A stretch of DNA of 64,000 nt from positions 6,155,501 to 6,219,500 of the forward strand of contig NZ_CP019724.1 of assembly GCF_002005225.1 (NCBI RefSeq). Direction: 5' to 3'. How positions within the stretch are numbered: the stretch's first letter is position 1; each line of letters starts with the position of its first letter. The notes beneath the pieces were generated by a model. That model made no database searches and was not told the DNA's origin. It was given only the letters and a program-made list of their open reading frames with translations. Shown here piece after piece: positions 1-8,411 of this stretch. This stretch comes from Streptomyces pactum (lineage in GTDB: Bacteria > Actinomycetota > Actinomycetes > Streptomycetales > Streptomycetaceae). Made by a program: the position numbers and the translations under genes.

Positions 1-266
1 GGGTGCTCGGCCAGCGCCCGGACCCAGCGGTCGCGTGACGCCTCGTCACGGGGCCAGTCCTTCAGGCCCAGTTCCTTCGCGGCGGCCTCCTGGGTGCGGG
101 TGATGTCCCACGGCTCCAGGCCGAGGCGGGTGAGCACCTCGCGGATCTCGTCCTCGCTCGGTACGTCCTCCAGGTAGCGGCGGACGGTGTAGTCGGCGCC
201 CTCGGCGTCGAGCAGGCTGATCGCGCTGCGGCACTTGGAACAGGCCGGGTTGATCCAGATCTCCAT
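1..266 (-). CDS. ArsC-family (thioredoxin-fold) protein, 3' part outside window
   Basis: The first 88 residues are visible and the gene runs off the left edge. The protein opens MEIWINPACSKCRSA, with a C9-x2-C12 pair on the first strand-loop of a thioredoxin fold. This is the hallmark of the ArsC/Spx-like family (PF03960), in which the first Cys is redox-active. The later segment with LGLEPWDITR and LKDWPRD also fits ArsC-like proteins. Whether it reduces arsenate cannot be said; many Streptomyces members are uncharacterised reductase homologues. A TACCGT box ends 7 nt before the ATG and no Shine-Dalgarno is seen, so the mRNA is probably leaderless. It is divergent from the small gene at 442. 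Confidence 0.8.
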   Translation of the reverse strand, partial: MEIWINPACSKCRSAISLLDAEGADYTVRRYLEDVPSEDEIREVLTRLGLEPWDITRTQEAAAKELGLKDWPRDEASRDRWVRALAEH

Positions 267-273
267 GCCGCAC

Positions 274-279
274 ACGGTA
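274..279 (-). promoter_or_regulatory. -10 box (TACCGT), leaderless start of ArsC-like gene
   Basis: TACCGT on the minus strand lies 7 nt before the ATG at 266. This places the transcription start at the A of the ATG. No clear -35 hexamer is visible. Confidence 0.45.
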
Positions 280-351
280 GCCCGGGGGGTGCGAAAACTC
301 GTTCACCCCGTGCGTCACAGGGACCCCGAAAGCCCTTGTGGCCAGGGGCTT

Positions 352-379
352 TTGTCAGTGGTGGGCGGTAAAATAGAAG
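352..379 (+). promoter_or_regulatory. Candidate promoter for the 104-aa protein gene
   Basis: TTGTCA (352-357) is followed after 16 nt by TAGAAG (374-379), close to the actinobacterial housekeeping pattern TTGACN-N17-TANNNT. An overlapping TAAAAT (369-374) is an alternative -10. The predicted leader to the GTG at 442 is about 55 nt. Confidence 0.35.
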
Positions 380-441
380 CAGTGTTCGAGGGTGTCGCCG
401 GGAGGTCCGGACGGCGCCCTGACCGCGACAGGAGGATGCCC

Positions 442-756
442 GTGCCCGCTGCCGCACTGAAGCCGAAGCCGTTGCCCACCCAGTCCACCGCCAAGCGGCC
501 CGTCCTGCTCGACCTGCCGTACGAACCCGTGGAGAAGCGTCCGCTGCCGGCGGGCCGACCCCGTGAGTGGTACGTCACGCACAACCGCCGGCTCAAGGCG
601 ATGCGGCTCGCCATCGCCCTGCTCGACTCCGGCGTGTACCTGCCGAACCAGGCGCGCAACGAGAGGATACGCAGCGCCGCCGAGACGATCGGCGTCCACC
701 CGCCGTCGGACACGACGTGCCACATGGTGCGGGCGCTGATGCGGTACTCGCGGTGA
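442..756 (+). CDS. Small conserved Streptomyces protein, function unknown
   Basis: 104 residues, basic, without Cys clusters, signal peptide or membrane segment. The N-terminal third is Pro/Lys-rich (PKPLPTQSTAKRP) and the rest looks helical (REWYVTHNRRLKAMRLAIALL). A perfect AGGAGG at 430-435 sits 6 nt before GTG 442 but abuts ATG 436, so GTG 442 is the preferred start. It is monocistronic, with a hairpin downstream at 812-829 and a convergent gene beyond. I do not recognise a characterised family. A nucleic-acid-associated role is conceivable from the charge, but that is a guess. Confidence 0.7.
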   Translation: MPAAALKPKPLPTQSTAKRPVLLDLPYEPVEKRPLPAGRPREWYVTHNRRLKAMRLAIALLDSGVYLPNQARNERIRSAAETIGVHPPSDTTCHMVRALMRYSR

Positions 757-810
757 GCGGTGGCGCCGGGTGCCGCTCGTTGCGGGCGCCCGGCGTCGCT
801 GTCGCGGTCT

Positions 811-831
811 TCGGGGGCTGCCGCCCCCGGA
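811..831. terminator. Hairpin between convergent genes
   Basis: A 7-bp G/C stem (CGGGGGC with GCCCCCG, loop TGCC) lies in the 221-nt gap between the small gene and the convergent winged-helix gene. It has no T-tract, which is usual for Streptomyces terminators. Confidence 0.5.
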
Positions 832-977
832 GGGAAACCCGGCTCCGCCTGCACGGCCTCGTTGGCCCCGTCGGCCTCGTCCCCGGTCTCACCAGAGGGG
901 AGCGAGAAGGTGGCCACCCGGCGGGCCGGGATTCCCGGCCCGGCGTCGAGGAGCCGTCCGGCGCCGCGTGAGCGTGC

Positions 978-2162
978 CTATGCCGACAGCTCCCGCTCCA
1001 GGGGAGTCCGGAACCGCGGAGTGACCCGTGTCGTCCCCACCCAGGACGCCAGCCGCTCCGCCTCCGCCGCGATCGCACTCTCCGCGTCGCGGCCGATCCC
1101 CTCGCCGGCCGGCACCCGCCAGACGATCTCGCCGTCGGCCCGCTGGGCCCAGCCGCCGATCACGCGGCCGTTCCACCACACCGTCGGCCCCACGTTGCCG
1201 CTGCGGTCGAACAGCATCGGCCGCAGCTCGGGCGCGAGGTACCAGTCCCGCTGCCGCCGGCCCATCGCGGTCGGGTCCAGCGCGGGCAGCAGCGCCGCCC
1301 ACGGTTCGGGAGGTCCGGCGACCGGACCGGCGTCACCCGCGACGACGTACCCGGTGCCCTCGTCCAGTGACACCGTCTCCGCGCCGATCGCGGCCAGCGC
1401 CCGGCGCACCTCCGTCACGCGCCACCCCGTCCACCACTTCAGGTCTTCCTCGGTGGCCGGCCCGCACGCCGCCAGCCACCGCCGCAGCAGCTCCGCCTGC
1501 GCCTCGGCCGGGTCCAGCGCGGGATGCTCGGGCGCCGGCGCCCAGCGGAACTGGCCGGACGTCCACGAGCCCAGCGGCCGGCCCCGGACGACCTTGCCCT
1601 CCACGCCCAGCACCTTGAGCAGCCGGGTGGAGACGGTGTGCACGCCCTCGTAGCTCTTCCCGGCCGCGTAGACGAACTGCTCCTTCAGGCGCGGCTCGTC
1701 CCGGGCCAGCTCGGCCGCCGTGGCCTGGCCGCGCCGGGCCAGCGCGGCCAGCGCCGACTCCTCGACCTCCGTCAGCCAGGCCGCGTCCGGCGCCCCGGCC
1801 TCCGCCATGTTCCTGAGCAACGTGGCCCGCTCGCGGGCGGCGACGGTGCGACCGGTCGAGGCGTGCACGACCGCCGTCAGCTCCGTCGGGAACACGAACA
1901 CGGTGTGCCGCATGCCGTGCATCCGGACCAGTGTCCCGTCCTCGTACAGCGCCCGCTCCGTATCACCCACGGTCTTCGCCGCGTCCGCCAGCCGTGCGCC
2001 GACCGCCAGGTACACCGTCGCGGGGTCCGTGCCGTGCAGCGCGACCAGCGAACCGGCGACCTCCTCCGGGCTCTCCGCCCGGGACGGTCCCGCAAGCCGC
2101 TGCCGCAGCGCGAGCCGGTCCCGCCGCTCCGCCGTCCCGATGTGCCGCGGTCCCTCACCCAT
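978..2162 (-). CDS. Winged-helix DNA-binding domain protein (HTH_42 / AlkZ-YcaQ type)
   Basis: 394 residues. The layout matches the winged-helix family PF06224, which includes the DNA glycosylases AlkZ and YcaQ. An N-terminal helical region (RLALRQRLAG) is followed by LVALHGTDPATVYLAVGAR, then MHGMRHTVFVFP, and a C-terminal DPTAMGRRQRDWYL segment and WWNGRVIGGW motif. By family knowledge it may excise or sense damaged DNA bases, but no catalytic residue can be assigned here. GGAGG lies 5 nt before the ATG at 2162, which is why this start is preferred to the GTG four codons upstream. It appears monocistronic. Confidence 0.8.
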   Translation of the reverse strand: MGEGPRHIGTAERRDRLALRQRLAGPSRAESPEEVAGSLVALHGTDPATVYLAVGARLADAAKTVGDTERALYEDGTLVRMHGMRHTVFVFPTELTAVVHASTGRTVAARERATLLRNMAEAGAPDAAWLTEVEESALAALARRGQATAAELARDEPRLKEQFVYAAGKSYEGVHTVSTRLLKVLGVEGKVVRGRPLGSWTSGQFRWAPAPEHPALDPAEAQAELLRRWLAACGPATEEDLKWWTGWRVTEVRRALAAIGAETVSLDEGTGYVVAGDAGPVAGPPEPWAALLPALDPTAMGRRQRDWYLAPELRPMLFDRSGNVGPTVWWNGRVIGGWAQRADGEIVWRVPAGEGIGRDAESAIAAEAERLASWVGTTRVTPRFRTPLERELSA

Positions 2163-2249
2163 ACCGGCCTCCACCCGCCTGTCGCGTCCTCGGTACGGCC
2201 ATCCTGTCCGGCACCACTGACAACGCCGGGCCGCGGCCCGCTGTGCGGC

Positions 2250-2510
2250 CTAGTAGGACGCCCGGAAGTTGGCGTACCCGAGCAGGACGATCAGCGCGGC
2301 CACGCAGCCCAGCACCACGGCGGTGGACACCCACGACGACCGGCGTCCGGACCCCACGTGCTCGGGGTCGGCGCGGAAGGGGACCGGTCCGGGCGGGTTC
2401 TCCTTCCAGCGCGCCGCGAGCATACGGGCGCGTGCGGAGGGTTCCTTGTGCTCGGCACCGTCCGCCCACTTGATGTCGAACTCGCGTTCCTCTTCGTCCC
2501 GATCGGACAT
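2250..2510 (-). CDS. Small C-tail-anchored membrane protein
   Basis: 86 residues. The N-terminal half is acidic (SDRDEEEREFDIKW) and ends with a basic RARMLAARWKEN stretch. One membrane helix of about 21 residues near the C-terminus (STAVVLGCVAALIVLLGYA) suggests a cytoplasmic N-terminus with a tail anchor. It lies downstream of glnA on the same strand, 162 nt away and past the glnA terminator. The start follows a GGGAGAGGGA-type ribosome binding site. Family unknown; no enzymatic motif. Confidence 0.7.
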   Translation of the reverse strand: MSDRDEEEREFDIKWADGAEHKEPSARARMLAARWKENPPGPVPFRADPEHVGSGRRSSWVSTAVVLGCVAALIVLLGYANFRASY

Positions 2511-2604
2511 GTCCGGTCCCTCTCCCCGTCCCCTGACTCGAACAACCGTGTCAGTAAACATGATCCCGGGCCGGGTTCCCTCTGGAAAGCTTTTCGGCCA
2601 ACGA

Positions 2605-2644
2605 CGACGCCCCCGTCCCTGGCGAGCAGGAGACGGGGGCGTCG
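2605..2644 (-). terminator. glnA terminator hairpin
   Basis: A perfect 13-bp stem (CGACGCCCCCGTC with GACGGGGGCGTCG, 14-nt loop) begins 28 nt after the glnA stop codon. Confidence 0.75.
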
Positions 2645-2672
2645 GACGACCCGGGCCGGACCCGGGCGTCGG

Positions 2673-4082
2673 TCACACGTCGAAGTACATCTCGAACTCG
2701 TGCGGGTGCGGACGTAGCTGCAGCGGCGCGATCTCGTTCGCGCGCTTGAAGTCGATCCACGTCTCGATCAGGTCCGGCGTGAAGACGTCGCCCTGGAGGA
2801 GGAACTCGTGGTCGGCCTCCAGGCGGTCGAGGACCGCGCCGAGGGAGGTCGGGACCTGCGCCACGTTCGCGTGCTCCTCGGGAGCCAGCTCGTAGAGGTC
2901 CTTGTCGATCGGCTCGGCCGGCTCGATCTTGTTCTTGATGCCGTCCAGGCCCGCCAGCAGCAGGGCCGAGAAGGCCAGGTACGGGTTTCCGGAGGCGTCC
3001 GGCGCGCGGAACTCGACGCGCTTGGCCTTCGGGTTCGAGCCCGTGATCGGGATACGCATCGCGGCCGAGCGGTTGCGCTGCGAGTACACCAGGTTCACCG
3101 GCGCCTCGAAGCCCGGCACCAGGCGGTGGTAGGAGTTCACCGTCGGGTTGGTGAAGGCCAGCAGCGACGGGGCGTGCTTGAGGATGCCGCCGATGTAGTA
3201 GCGGGCCATGTCCGACAGGCCGGCGTAGCCCTGCTCGTCGTAGAAGAGCGGGTCGCCGCCCGACCACAGCGACTGGTGGACGTGCATGCCCGAGCCGTTG
3301 TCGCCGAAGATCGGCTTCGGCATGAAGGTCGCCGTCTTGCCGTTCTTCCAGGCCACGTTCTTCACGATGTACTTGAAGAGCTGGAGGTCGTCGGCCGCGG
3401 CGAGCAGCGTGTTGAACTTGTAGTTGATCTCCGCCTGGCCCGCGGTGCCCACCTCGTGGTGCTGGCGCTCGACCTGGAGGCCGGACCGCTCCAGCTCCAG
3501 GGAGATCTCGGCGCGCAGGTCGGCGAAGTGGTCGACCGGCGGGACCGGGAAGTAACCGCCCTTGTAGCGGACCTTGTAACCGCGGTTGTCCTCCAGGGCA
3601 CCGGTGTTCCAGGCGCCGGCCTCGGAGTCGATGTGGTAGAAGGACTCGTTCGCGCTGGTGGCGAAGCGGACGGAGTCGAAGACGTAGAACTCCGCCTCCG
3701 GGCCGAAGAACGCCGTGTCGGCGATGCCCGTGGAGGCGAGGTAGGCCTCGGCCTTCTTCGCCACGTTCCGCGGGTCGCGGGAGTACTGCTCGCCCGTGAT
3801 CGGGTCGTGGATGAAGAAGTTGATGTTGAGGGTCTTGTCCCGGCGGAACGGGTCGAGGCGCGCGGTGGACAGGTCGGGGCGCAGCGACATGTCCGACTCG
3901 TGGATGGCCTGGAAGCCGCGGATCGAGGAGCCGTCGAAGGCCTGCTCGTCGTCGGGGTCGAACGCCGCGGCGGGCAACGTGAAGTGCTGCATGACGCCCG
4001 GCAGGTCGCAGAACCGGACGTCGACGAACTTGACGTCCTCGTCTGCGATGTACTTCTTGACGTCGTCGGCGTTCTGGAACAT
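2673..4082 (-). CDS. glnA: Glutamine synthetase type I (GSI)
   Basis: 469 residues, full length for bacterial GSI-beta. It condenses glutamate and ammonia to glutamine with ATP and is a cytoplasmic dodecamer. Visible landmarks are the beta-Grasp N-terminus ([14 protein letters not shown]), the metal/ATP site [12 protein letters not shown], the [10 protein letters not shown] loop, the NRSAAMRIP loop, and the adenylylation loop DLYELAPEE with Tyr397. Tyr397 implies control by GlnE. The ATG at 4082 follows GGAGGAG; an upstream in-frame ATG would put extra residues over the leader. Four GlnR half-sites lie about 100-135 nt upstream. It is transcribed alone, divergently from an RDD protein. Confidence 0.98.
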   Translation of the reverse strand: MFQNADDVKKYIADEDVKFVDVRFCDLPGVMQHFTLPAAAFDPDDEQAFDGSSIRGFQAIHESDMSLRPDLSTARLDPFRRDKTLNINFFIHDPITGEQYSRDPRNVAKKAEAYLASTGIADTAFFGPEAEFYVFDSVRFATSANESFYHIDSEAGAWNTGALEDNRGYKVRYKGGYFPVPPVDHFADLRAEISLELERSGLQVERQHHEVGTAGQAEINYKFNTLLAAADDLQLFKYIVKNVAWKNGKTATFMPKPIFGDNGSGMHVHQSLWSGGDPLFYDEQGYAGLSDMARYYIGGILKHAPSLLAFTNPTVNSYHRLVPGFEAPVNLVYSQRNRSAAMRIPITGSNPKAKRVEFRAPDASGNPYLAFSALLLAGLDGIKNKIEPAEPIDKDLYELAPEEHANVAQVPTSLGAVLDRLEADHEFLLQGDVFTPDLIETWIDFKRANEIAPLQLRPHPHEFEMYFDV

Positions 4083-4162
4083 CCAGCTCCTCCTACTCCC
4101 GACCGTCCCGCCGGGGTGGTAGATCGTTCGTGCGGCCAGTGCGGGTGGCACACGCTTCCTCG

Positions 4163-4168
4163 ACCCTA
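4163..4168 (-). promoter_or_regulatory. Candidate -10 box of glnA (TAGGGT)
   Basis: TAGGGT on the minus strand lies just downstream of the GlnR boxes and 80 nt before the glnA ATG. The -35 position would fall inside the promoter-proximal GlnR half-sites, consistent with activation rather than a strong core promoter. Confidence 0.4.
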
Positions 4169-4178
4169 GGGACGGGTG

Positions 4179-4216
4179 ATTTCTCGGGCGTGACCCATTT
4201 GTTTCGCAGAAGTTAA
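4179..4216 (-). promoter_or_regulatory. GlnR operator of glnA (two adjacent a/b-site pairs)
   Basis: Read on the minus strand, four half-sites repeat every 11 bp: TTAAC (4212-4216), GAAAC (4201-4205), GTCAC (4190-4194) and GAAAT (4179-4183), each separated by 6 nt. This matches the streptomycete GlnR consensus gTnAC-n6-GaAAC twice in tandem. GlnR activates glnA under nitrogen limitation in S. coelicolor. Confidence 0.88.
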
Positions 4217-4323
4217 CCGGCTCGGTTCCAGCCTAGGCCTCATCCGGGCCCGCCACACCCCGCCGTACGCCGCCCCGCGGCCCCTGCGCCCACCCTCCGT
4301 CCTTCGGTCATATACGGCCGCAG

Positions 4324-4329
4324 TACCGT
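4324..4329 (+). promoter_or_regulatory. -10 box (TACCGT), leaderless RDD gene
   Basis: TACCGT ends 6 nt before GTG 4336, placing +1 at the start codon. No Shine-Dalgarno is present. Confidence 0.45.
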
Positions 4330-4335
4330 GGACGG

Positions 4336-4803
4336 GTGGACAACAGGCAAGCAATCGGATCGTGGCTTTCCGGGCCGCGCGCGGCCATCGAAGAGGCCGG
4401 CGCCGATCTCGGATACCGGGGTGAGCAGCTCGGTCTGCCCGAGGAGGGACCGGGCTCGATCGCCCGCCCGGGCCGGCGGATCGGCGCCCTGGCCGTCGAC
4501 TGGGCCCTGTGCCTCCTGATCGCATACGGCCTGATCACGGACGGCTACGACCAGGCGACCGGCAACTGGGCCCTGCTGATCTTCTTCGTGCTGAGCGTGC
4601 TGACCGTCGGTACGGTCGGCTTCACCCCGGGCAAGCGCCTCTTCCGCCTGCGCGTGCTGGACCTGGGGACGGGCCGCCCGAGTCCCCTGCGTGCCCTGCT
4701 GCGCTCGGCCCTGCTGTGCGTCGCCCTCCCGGCGCTGATCTGGGACCGCGACGGCCGGGGCCTGCACGACCGGCTGGCGCGCACCGTGGAAGTGCGGATC
4801 TAG
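4336..4803 (+). CDS. RDD family membrane protein
   Basis: 155 residues. RDD domain (PF06271) with the Arg-Asp signature GRRIGALAVDWALC at about residues 46-60, a second membrane helix (NWALLIFFVLSVLTVGTVGF), the family motif TPGKRLFRLRV, and a C-terminal DRDGRGLHDRLART. The predicted topology is three short helices after a soluble 45-residue N-terminus. The function of the family is poorly known, with some members linked to ion transport. The GTG start lies 6 nt after a TACCGT box. It is divergent from glnA and ends before tandem repeats and a very long hairpin. The same gene neighbours glnA and DUF4191 in mycobacteria, as far as I recall. Confidence 0.85.
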   Translation: MDNRQAIGSWLSGPRAAIEEAGADLGYRGEQLGLPEEGPGSIARPGRRIGALAVDWALCLLIAYGLITDGYDQATGNWALLIFFVLSVLTVGTVGFTPGKRLFRLRVLDLGTGRPSPLRALLRSALLCVALPALIWDRDGRGLHDRLARTVEVRI

Positions 4804-4804
4804 C

Positions 4805-4900
4805 GGACGGCGCGACACGGACGGCACGACACGGACGGCACGACGCCGTCACCGCGACACGGACGGCACGACGCCGTCACCGCGACGCGGACAGCGCGAC
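4805..4900. repeat. Tandem GC-rich repeats downstream of the RDD gene
   Basis: Two 14-bp units of the type GACGGCRCGACACG are followed by two units of about 28 bp that begin GACGGCACGACGCCGTC and end ACCGCGACRCG. They lie in a non-coding gap between convergent genes and carry no open frame with plausible codon use. Confidence 0.7.
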
Positions 4901-4940
4901 GCCGGCGGTAGAAGGCAGACGGTACGAGGCAGGCGGTACG

Positions 4941-5000
4941 ACGCCGGTACGGCGATGGGGCGCCCGGAGTGATCCGGGCGCCCCATCGCCGTACCGGCGT
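4941..5000. terminator. 28-bp perfect inverted repeat, bidirectional terminator
   Basis: The arms at 4941-4968 and 4973-5000 are exact reverse complements over 28 bp, with a 4-nt GTGA loop. The right arm ends 16 nt from the stop codon of the convergent DUF4191 gene. It is the longest perfect hairpin noticed in the window. Confidence 0.8.
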
Positions 5001-5016
5001 ATCGGAGTCCTACGGG

Positions 5017-5721
5017 TCAGCGTCCCCTGGGGTTGCCGCCCTTGGGCATGCGCATGCCCTTCGGCATCGGGCCCTTGGGCAGCGGCATGTTGCTCATCAG
5101 GTCGCCCAGGGCGCGCAGCCGGTCGTTGGTCACGGTGACCTGCGGGCCGCTCAGGACGCGGGGCAGCTTGAGCATGGTCGTGCGCAGCTTCTTCAGCTCG
5201 ACCTGGCCCTCGCCGGTGCCCACGACCAGGTCGTGCACGGGCACGTCGGCGACGATGCGGTTCATCTTCTTCTTCTCGGCCGCGAGCAGGGACTTCACCC
5301 GGTTCGGGTTGCCCTCCGCGACCAGCACGATGCCGGCCTTGCCGACCGCGCGGTGCACCACGTCCTGGTTGCGGTTCATCGCCACCGCGGGTGTCGTCGT
5401 CCAACCCCGGCCGATGTTGTCCAGCACGGCCGCCGCAGCGCCCGGCTGGCCCTCCATCTGGCCGAAGGCCGCCCGCTCGGCCCGGCGCCCGAAGACGATC
5501 GCCGTCGCGAGGAAGGCGAGCAGCACGCCCAGGATGCCCGCGTAGATGGGGTGACCGATCAAGAAACCGATCGCGAGGAGGACACCGAAGACGACGATGC
5601 CGACACCCGCGAGCACAAGACCGATCTTCTTGTCGGCCTTGCGGGTCATCTTGTAGGTCAGAGCGATCTGCTTCAGTCGCCCGGGATTCGCAGCGTCCGC
5701 TGCAGGTTCCTTCCTCGCCAT
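5017..5721 (-). CDS. DUF4191 membrane protein
   Basis: 234 residues matching the actinobacterial DUF4191 family (PF13829), which is found next to lipA in Streptomyces and mycobacteria. After a charged N-terminus with KQIALTYKMTRKADKKIG come two membrane helices (about 33-52 and 57-75). A soluble domain follows with GRGWTTTPAVAMNR, VVHRAVGKAGIVLVAEG and KKKMNRIVADVPVHDLVVG. The C-terminus is a short Met/Gly/Pro/Lys-rich repeat (PLPKGPMPKGMRMPKGG). Biochemical role unknown; conserved linkage to lipoate genes suggests, but does not prove, a related role. ATG at 5721. Confidence 0.85.
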   Translation of the reverse strand: MARKEPAADAANPGRLKQIALTYKMTRKADKKIGLVLAGVGIVVFGVLLAIGFLIGHPIYAGILGVLLAFLATAIVFGRRAERAAFGQMEGQPGAAAAVLDNIGRGWTTTPAVAMNRNQDVVHRAVGKAGIVLVAEGNPNRVKSLLAAEKKKMNRIVADVPVHDLVVGTGEGQVELKKLRTTMLKLPRVLSGPQVTVTNDRLRALGDLMSNMPLPKGPMPKGMRMPKGGNPRGR

Positions 5722-5801
5722 GGCACGAAGTCTACGTGTCCCCGAAAGCGCCGACGACGGCAGTGCCCGGCGCGGGGGAGGGGACGCGGGCCGGACCGGG
5801 A

Positions 5802-6017
5802 TCAGGGGCGGCCGGCGACGGACTGCCGCAGGACGCGCTCCGTCTCGATCCGGTCCTCGGCGCGGCGGCGGTCCTCCAGCACGGAGGTCCAGGCGTTGCG
5901 CCGGGCGGTGCGCTGACCGCCGCTCATCAGCAGCGACTCGACGGCCCGCAGCGCGGTGGTGAACGACGGGATGGCGGTGGCGCGGACGGCGGTGGGGCGA
6001 ACTGGCGCGGCCTGCAT
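5802..6017 (-). CDS. Small hypothetical protein (71 aa)
   Basis: 71 residues: MQAAPVRPTAVRATAIPSF, then a probable helical region with LRAVESLLMSGGQRTARRNAW and a C-terminal RAEDRIETERVL segment. Very basic and Arg-rich. The start ATG at 6017 is chosen because a G-rich Shine-Dalgarno (GAGGGG) precedes it; an upstream in-frame ATG lacks one. It lies between lipA and DUF4191 on the same strand. No family recognised; codon bias supports a real gene. Confidence 0.6.
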   Translation of the reverse strand: MQAAPVRPTAVRATAIPSFTTALRAVESLLMSGGQRTARRNAWTSVLEDRRRAEDRIETERVLRQSVAGRP

Positions 6018-6161
6018 CGTGGAGGTCCCCCCTCGGTACGGCTCCGGGTGCGGAGACGGGTGTACGTGGTGTGATACCAGGGTCACAGACTGGTGTTACC
6101 AGGGCGTGACCCGCCGGTCAAACGGACGTGAAGCCGCGATGCCGCAGGCCACAACGGCGTC

Positions 6162-6208
6162 GCGGCCCCGACCGGTGTCCTCATCTGCGAGGACGGTCGG
6201 GACCGCGG
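6162..6208 (-). terminator. Imperfect hairpin downstream of lipA
   Basis: An extended inverted repeat with arms built on GCGGYCCCGACC and GAGGAC blocks around a 6-nt loop lies 42-88 nt beyond the lipA stop. Two mismatches or bulges interrupt it. Confidence 0.5.
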
Positions 6209-6249
6209 CGTATCGGCCATTACTGGCGAGTAGTGACTTGTGCGTGAAT

Positions 6250-7203
6250 TCACACGGTGGCGGAGTGACGCTGCTCCATCGCCATCCGGTAAAGCCGTCC
6301 GGCCCGGTACGAGGACCGCACCAGCGGGCCCGACATCACGCCGGAGAAGCCGATCTGCTCGGCCTCCTGCTGAAGCTCCACGAACTCCTGCGGCTTGACC
6401 CAGCGCTCCACGGGGTGGTGGCGCACCGACGGGCGCAGGTACTGCGTGATGGTGATCAGCTCGCAGCCCGCCTCGTGCAACTGCTTCAGCGCCTCGCTGA
6501 TCTCCTCGCGGGTCTCGCCCATGCCGAGGATCAGGTTCGACTTCGTGACCAGACCGTAGTCGCGGGCCTCGGTGATGACCTTCAGGGAGCGCTCGTAGCG
6601 GAAACCGGGGCGGATGCGCTTGAAGATCCGGGGCACCGTCTCGACGTTGTGCGCGAAGACCTCGGGGCGGGAGGCGAAGACCTCCTGGAGGAGCTCCGGC
6701 ACCGCGTTGAAGTCGGGGGCCAGCAGCTCGACCTTGGTGCGGCCGTCCGCGCGCTCCGCCGTCTGCTGGTGGATCTGGCGCACCGTCTCGGCGTACAGCC
6801 AGGCGCCGCCGTCCGGCAGGTCGTCACGGGCGACGCCGGTGATGGTGGCGTAGTTCAGGTCCATGGTGACCACGGACTCGCCGACCCGGCGCGGCTCGTC
6901 GCGGTCGAGCGCCTCGGGCTTGCCGGTGTCGATCTGGCAGAAGTCGCAGCGCCGCGTGCACTGGTCGCCGCCGATGAGAAAGGTCGCCTCGCGGTCCTCC
7001 CAGCACTCGTAGATGTTGGGGCAGCCGGCTTCCTGGCAGACCGTGTGCAGGCCCTCGCTCTTCACGAGGTTCTGCATCTTGGTGTATTCGGGGCCCATTT
7101 TCGCCCGGGTCTTGATCCACTCGGGCTTGCGCTCGATGGGGGTCTGGCTGTTGCGGACCTCCAGGCGCAGCATCTTGCGTCCGTCGGGTGCGACTGCGGA
7201 CAC
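6250..7203 (-). CDS. lipA: Lipoyl synthase
   Basis: 317 residues. A radical-SAM enzyme that inserts two sulfurs at C6 and C8 of protein-bound octanoyl chains. Both clusters are visible: the auxiliary cluster C56-x4-C61-x5-C67 and the radical-SAM cluster C82-x3-C86-x2-C89 (CTRRCDFC). The C-terminal RSSYRAG serine ligand motif is present. The GTG start at 7203 has AGGGAG 8 nt upstream. An in-frame ATG at 7362 would add 53 residues coming largely from a dispersed intergenic repeat, so it is rejected. lipA follows lipB on the same strand. The lipoyl-dependent E2 at 21-23 kb is an obvious client. Confidence 0.97.
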   Translation of the reverse strand: MSAVAPDGRKMLRLEVRNSQTPIERKPEWIKTRAKMGPEYTKMQNLVKSEGLHTVCQEAGCPNIYECWEDREATFLIGGDQCTRRCDFCQIDTGKPEALDRDEPRRVGESVVTMDLNYATITGVARDDLPDGGAWLYAETVRQIHQQTAERADGRTKVELLAPDFNAVPELLQEVFASRPEVFAHNVETVPRIFKRIRPGFRYERSLKVITEARDYGLVTKSNLILGMGETREEISEALKQLHEAGCELITITQYLRPSVRHHPVERWVKPQEFVELQQEAEQIGFSGVMSGPLVRSSYRAGRLYRMAMEQRHSATV

Positions 7204-7285
7204 GACCGGCTCCCTAGCGATTGATTCTTCGGCGTTCTTCAGGGTACGCCCGTTGATTTGTTGGTCGGCGGTGGTACCGGCCCTG

Positions 7286-7358
7286 CCGGGGGCTGTCGCC
7301 CCCAGGCCCCCGCTCCCGGCCTGAACGGCCTCGTCCTCCAACGCCGGACGGGCTGGTT
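7286..7358 (-). repeat. Dispersed intergenic repeat, family 1, copy 1
   Basis: Between lipB and lipA. On the minus strand it reads CCAGCCCGTCCGGCG, then GAGGACGAGGCC, then a G-rich stretch ending in a GGGGGC-GACA-GCCCCC hairpin (7288-7303). The same ordered blocks recur at 36720-36790. I know this element as a common Streptomyces intergenic repeat. Confidence 0.75.
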
Positions 7359-7378
7359 TCATGCCGCCGGCGCGGGAG

Positions 7379-8176
7379 TCATGCGGGCGTCTTCTCGATC
7401 ACCCGCGGCTTCGGGTCCGCGTTCTCCAGGACGTCCCGCAGATGGCGTTCCGCCACCGGCAGTACCTCCTCGATGGTGACATCACGGCCGAGTTCGCCCG
7501 CCAGTGAGGCGACGCCCGCGTCGCGGATGCCGCACGGGATGATCTTGTCGAACCACTTGTTGTCCGGGTTCACGTTCAGGGCGAAGCCGTGCATGGTGAC
7601 GCCCTTGGCGACCCTGATGCCGATCGCGGCGATCTTGCGGTCCTCGCGGCGCTGGCCGGCGTTGGACGGGGCGTAGTCGGGGCCGTTCAGGCGGGGGTCG
7701 AACTCGTCGTCCGTCAGGCGCGGGTCGAAGTCCAGGGAGAGTCCGCCGAGCGCGGGGCGCCGCTCGACCGGGTCGCCGAGCACCCAGACCCCGCTGCGGC
7801 CCTCCACCCGGCTGGTCTCCAGGCCGAACTCCGCGCAGGTGCGGATCAGGGCCTCCTCCAGCCGCCGTACGTGCGCCACCACGTCCACCGGACGCGGGAG
7901 CTTCTGGATCGGGTAGCCCACGAGCTGGCCCGGACCGTGCCAGGTGATCTTGCCGCCGCGGTCGACGTCGACGACCGGTGTGCCGTCCAGCGGACGCTCG
8001 CCGTCCTCGGTGCGCCGGCCGGCGGTGTAGACCGGCGGGTGTTCGAGGAGCAGCACCGTGTCGGGGACCTCGTCGGCGAACCGCGCGGCGTGCACCCGGC
8101 GTTGCTCGTCCCACGCCTCCTGGTACTCGACGCGATCGGCACCGAACCCCATTCGGACGAACCGCAGCTCACTCAC
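7379..8176 (-). CDS. lipB: Octanoyl-[ACP]:protein N-octanoyltransferase
   Basis: 265 residues. Transfers octanoate from acyl carrier protein to lipoyl domains, the step before LipA. Family landmarks are [31 protein letters not shown], the catalytic Lys181 ([10 protein letters not shown]) and Cys215 (IIPCGI). GTG 8176 has AGGGAGG 8 nt upstream. A TACAGT box at 8225-8230 on the minus strand is a candidate -10. Slightly longer than E. coli LipB through a C-terminal extension of about 40 residues. Confidence 0.97.
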   Translation of the reverse strand: MSELRFVRMGFGADRVEYQEAWDEQRRVHAARFADEVPDTVLLLEHPPVYTAGRRTEDGERPLDGTPVVDVDRGGKITWHGPGQLVGYPIQKLPRPVDVVAHVRRLEEALIRTCAEFGLETSRVEGRSGVWVLGDPVERRPALGGLSLDFDPRLTDDEFDPRLNGPDYAPSNAGQRREDRKIAAIGIRVAKGVTMHGFALNVNPDNKWFDKIIPCGIRDAGVASLAGELGRDVTIEEVLPVAERHLRDVLENADPKPRVIEKTPA

Positions 8177-8411
8177 GGCAAGTGCCTCCCTGGAAGGTCG
8201 TAAGGCACGAACCGTGCCCACGCCACTGTACGACCGTCCGTTCGCCGTCAGCAGGGCGGGCAATCCTCACACGATCGGATGAATGCCGGTCGAAGTGTGC
8301 GATCGGGTGTTTACTCTCCGCTACATTCGCGCCGTTCGAGAGGCCATAAGGGCTGCTCACAGGCGCTCCGGGCACATCGAACGCCCGGAAGGCAGGAGAC
8401 CGCACCGCACC

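Noticed and set aside
812..829. Third copy of dispersed repeat family 1
   Set aside because: Only the GGGGGC hairpin is shared; the CCCGTCCGGCG and GAGGACGAGG blocks are missing.
5722..6249. A second small gene overlapping the 71-aa gene on the plus strand
   Set aside because: Frames there mirror the minus-strand gene or the promoter region and have no plausible start signal.
7204..7362. N-terminal extension of LipA from ATG 7362
   Set aside because: The extra 53 codons come mostly from a dispersed intergenic repeat, whereas GTG 7203 has a good ribosome binding site and the family N-terminus.
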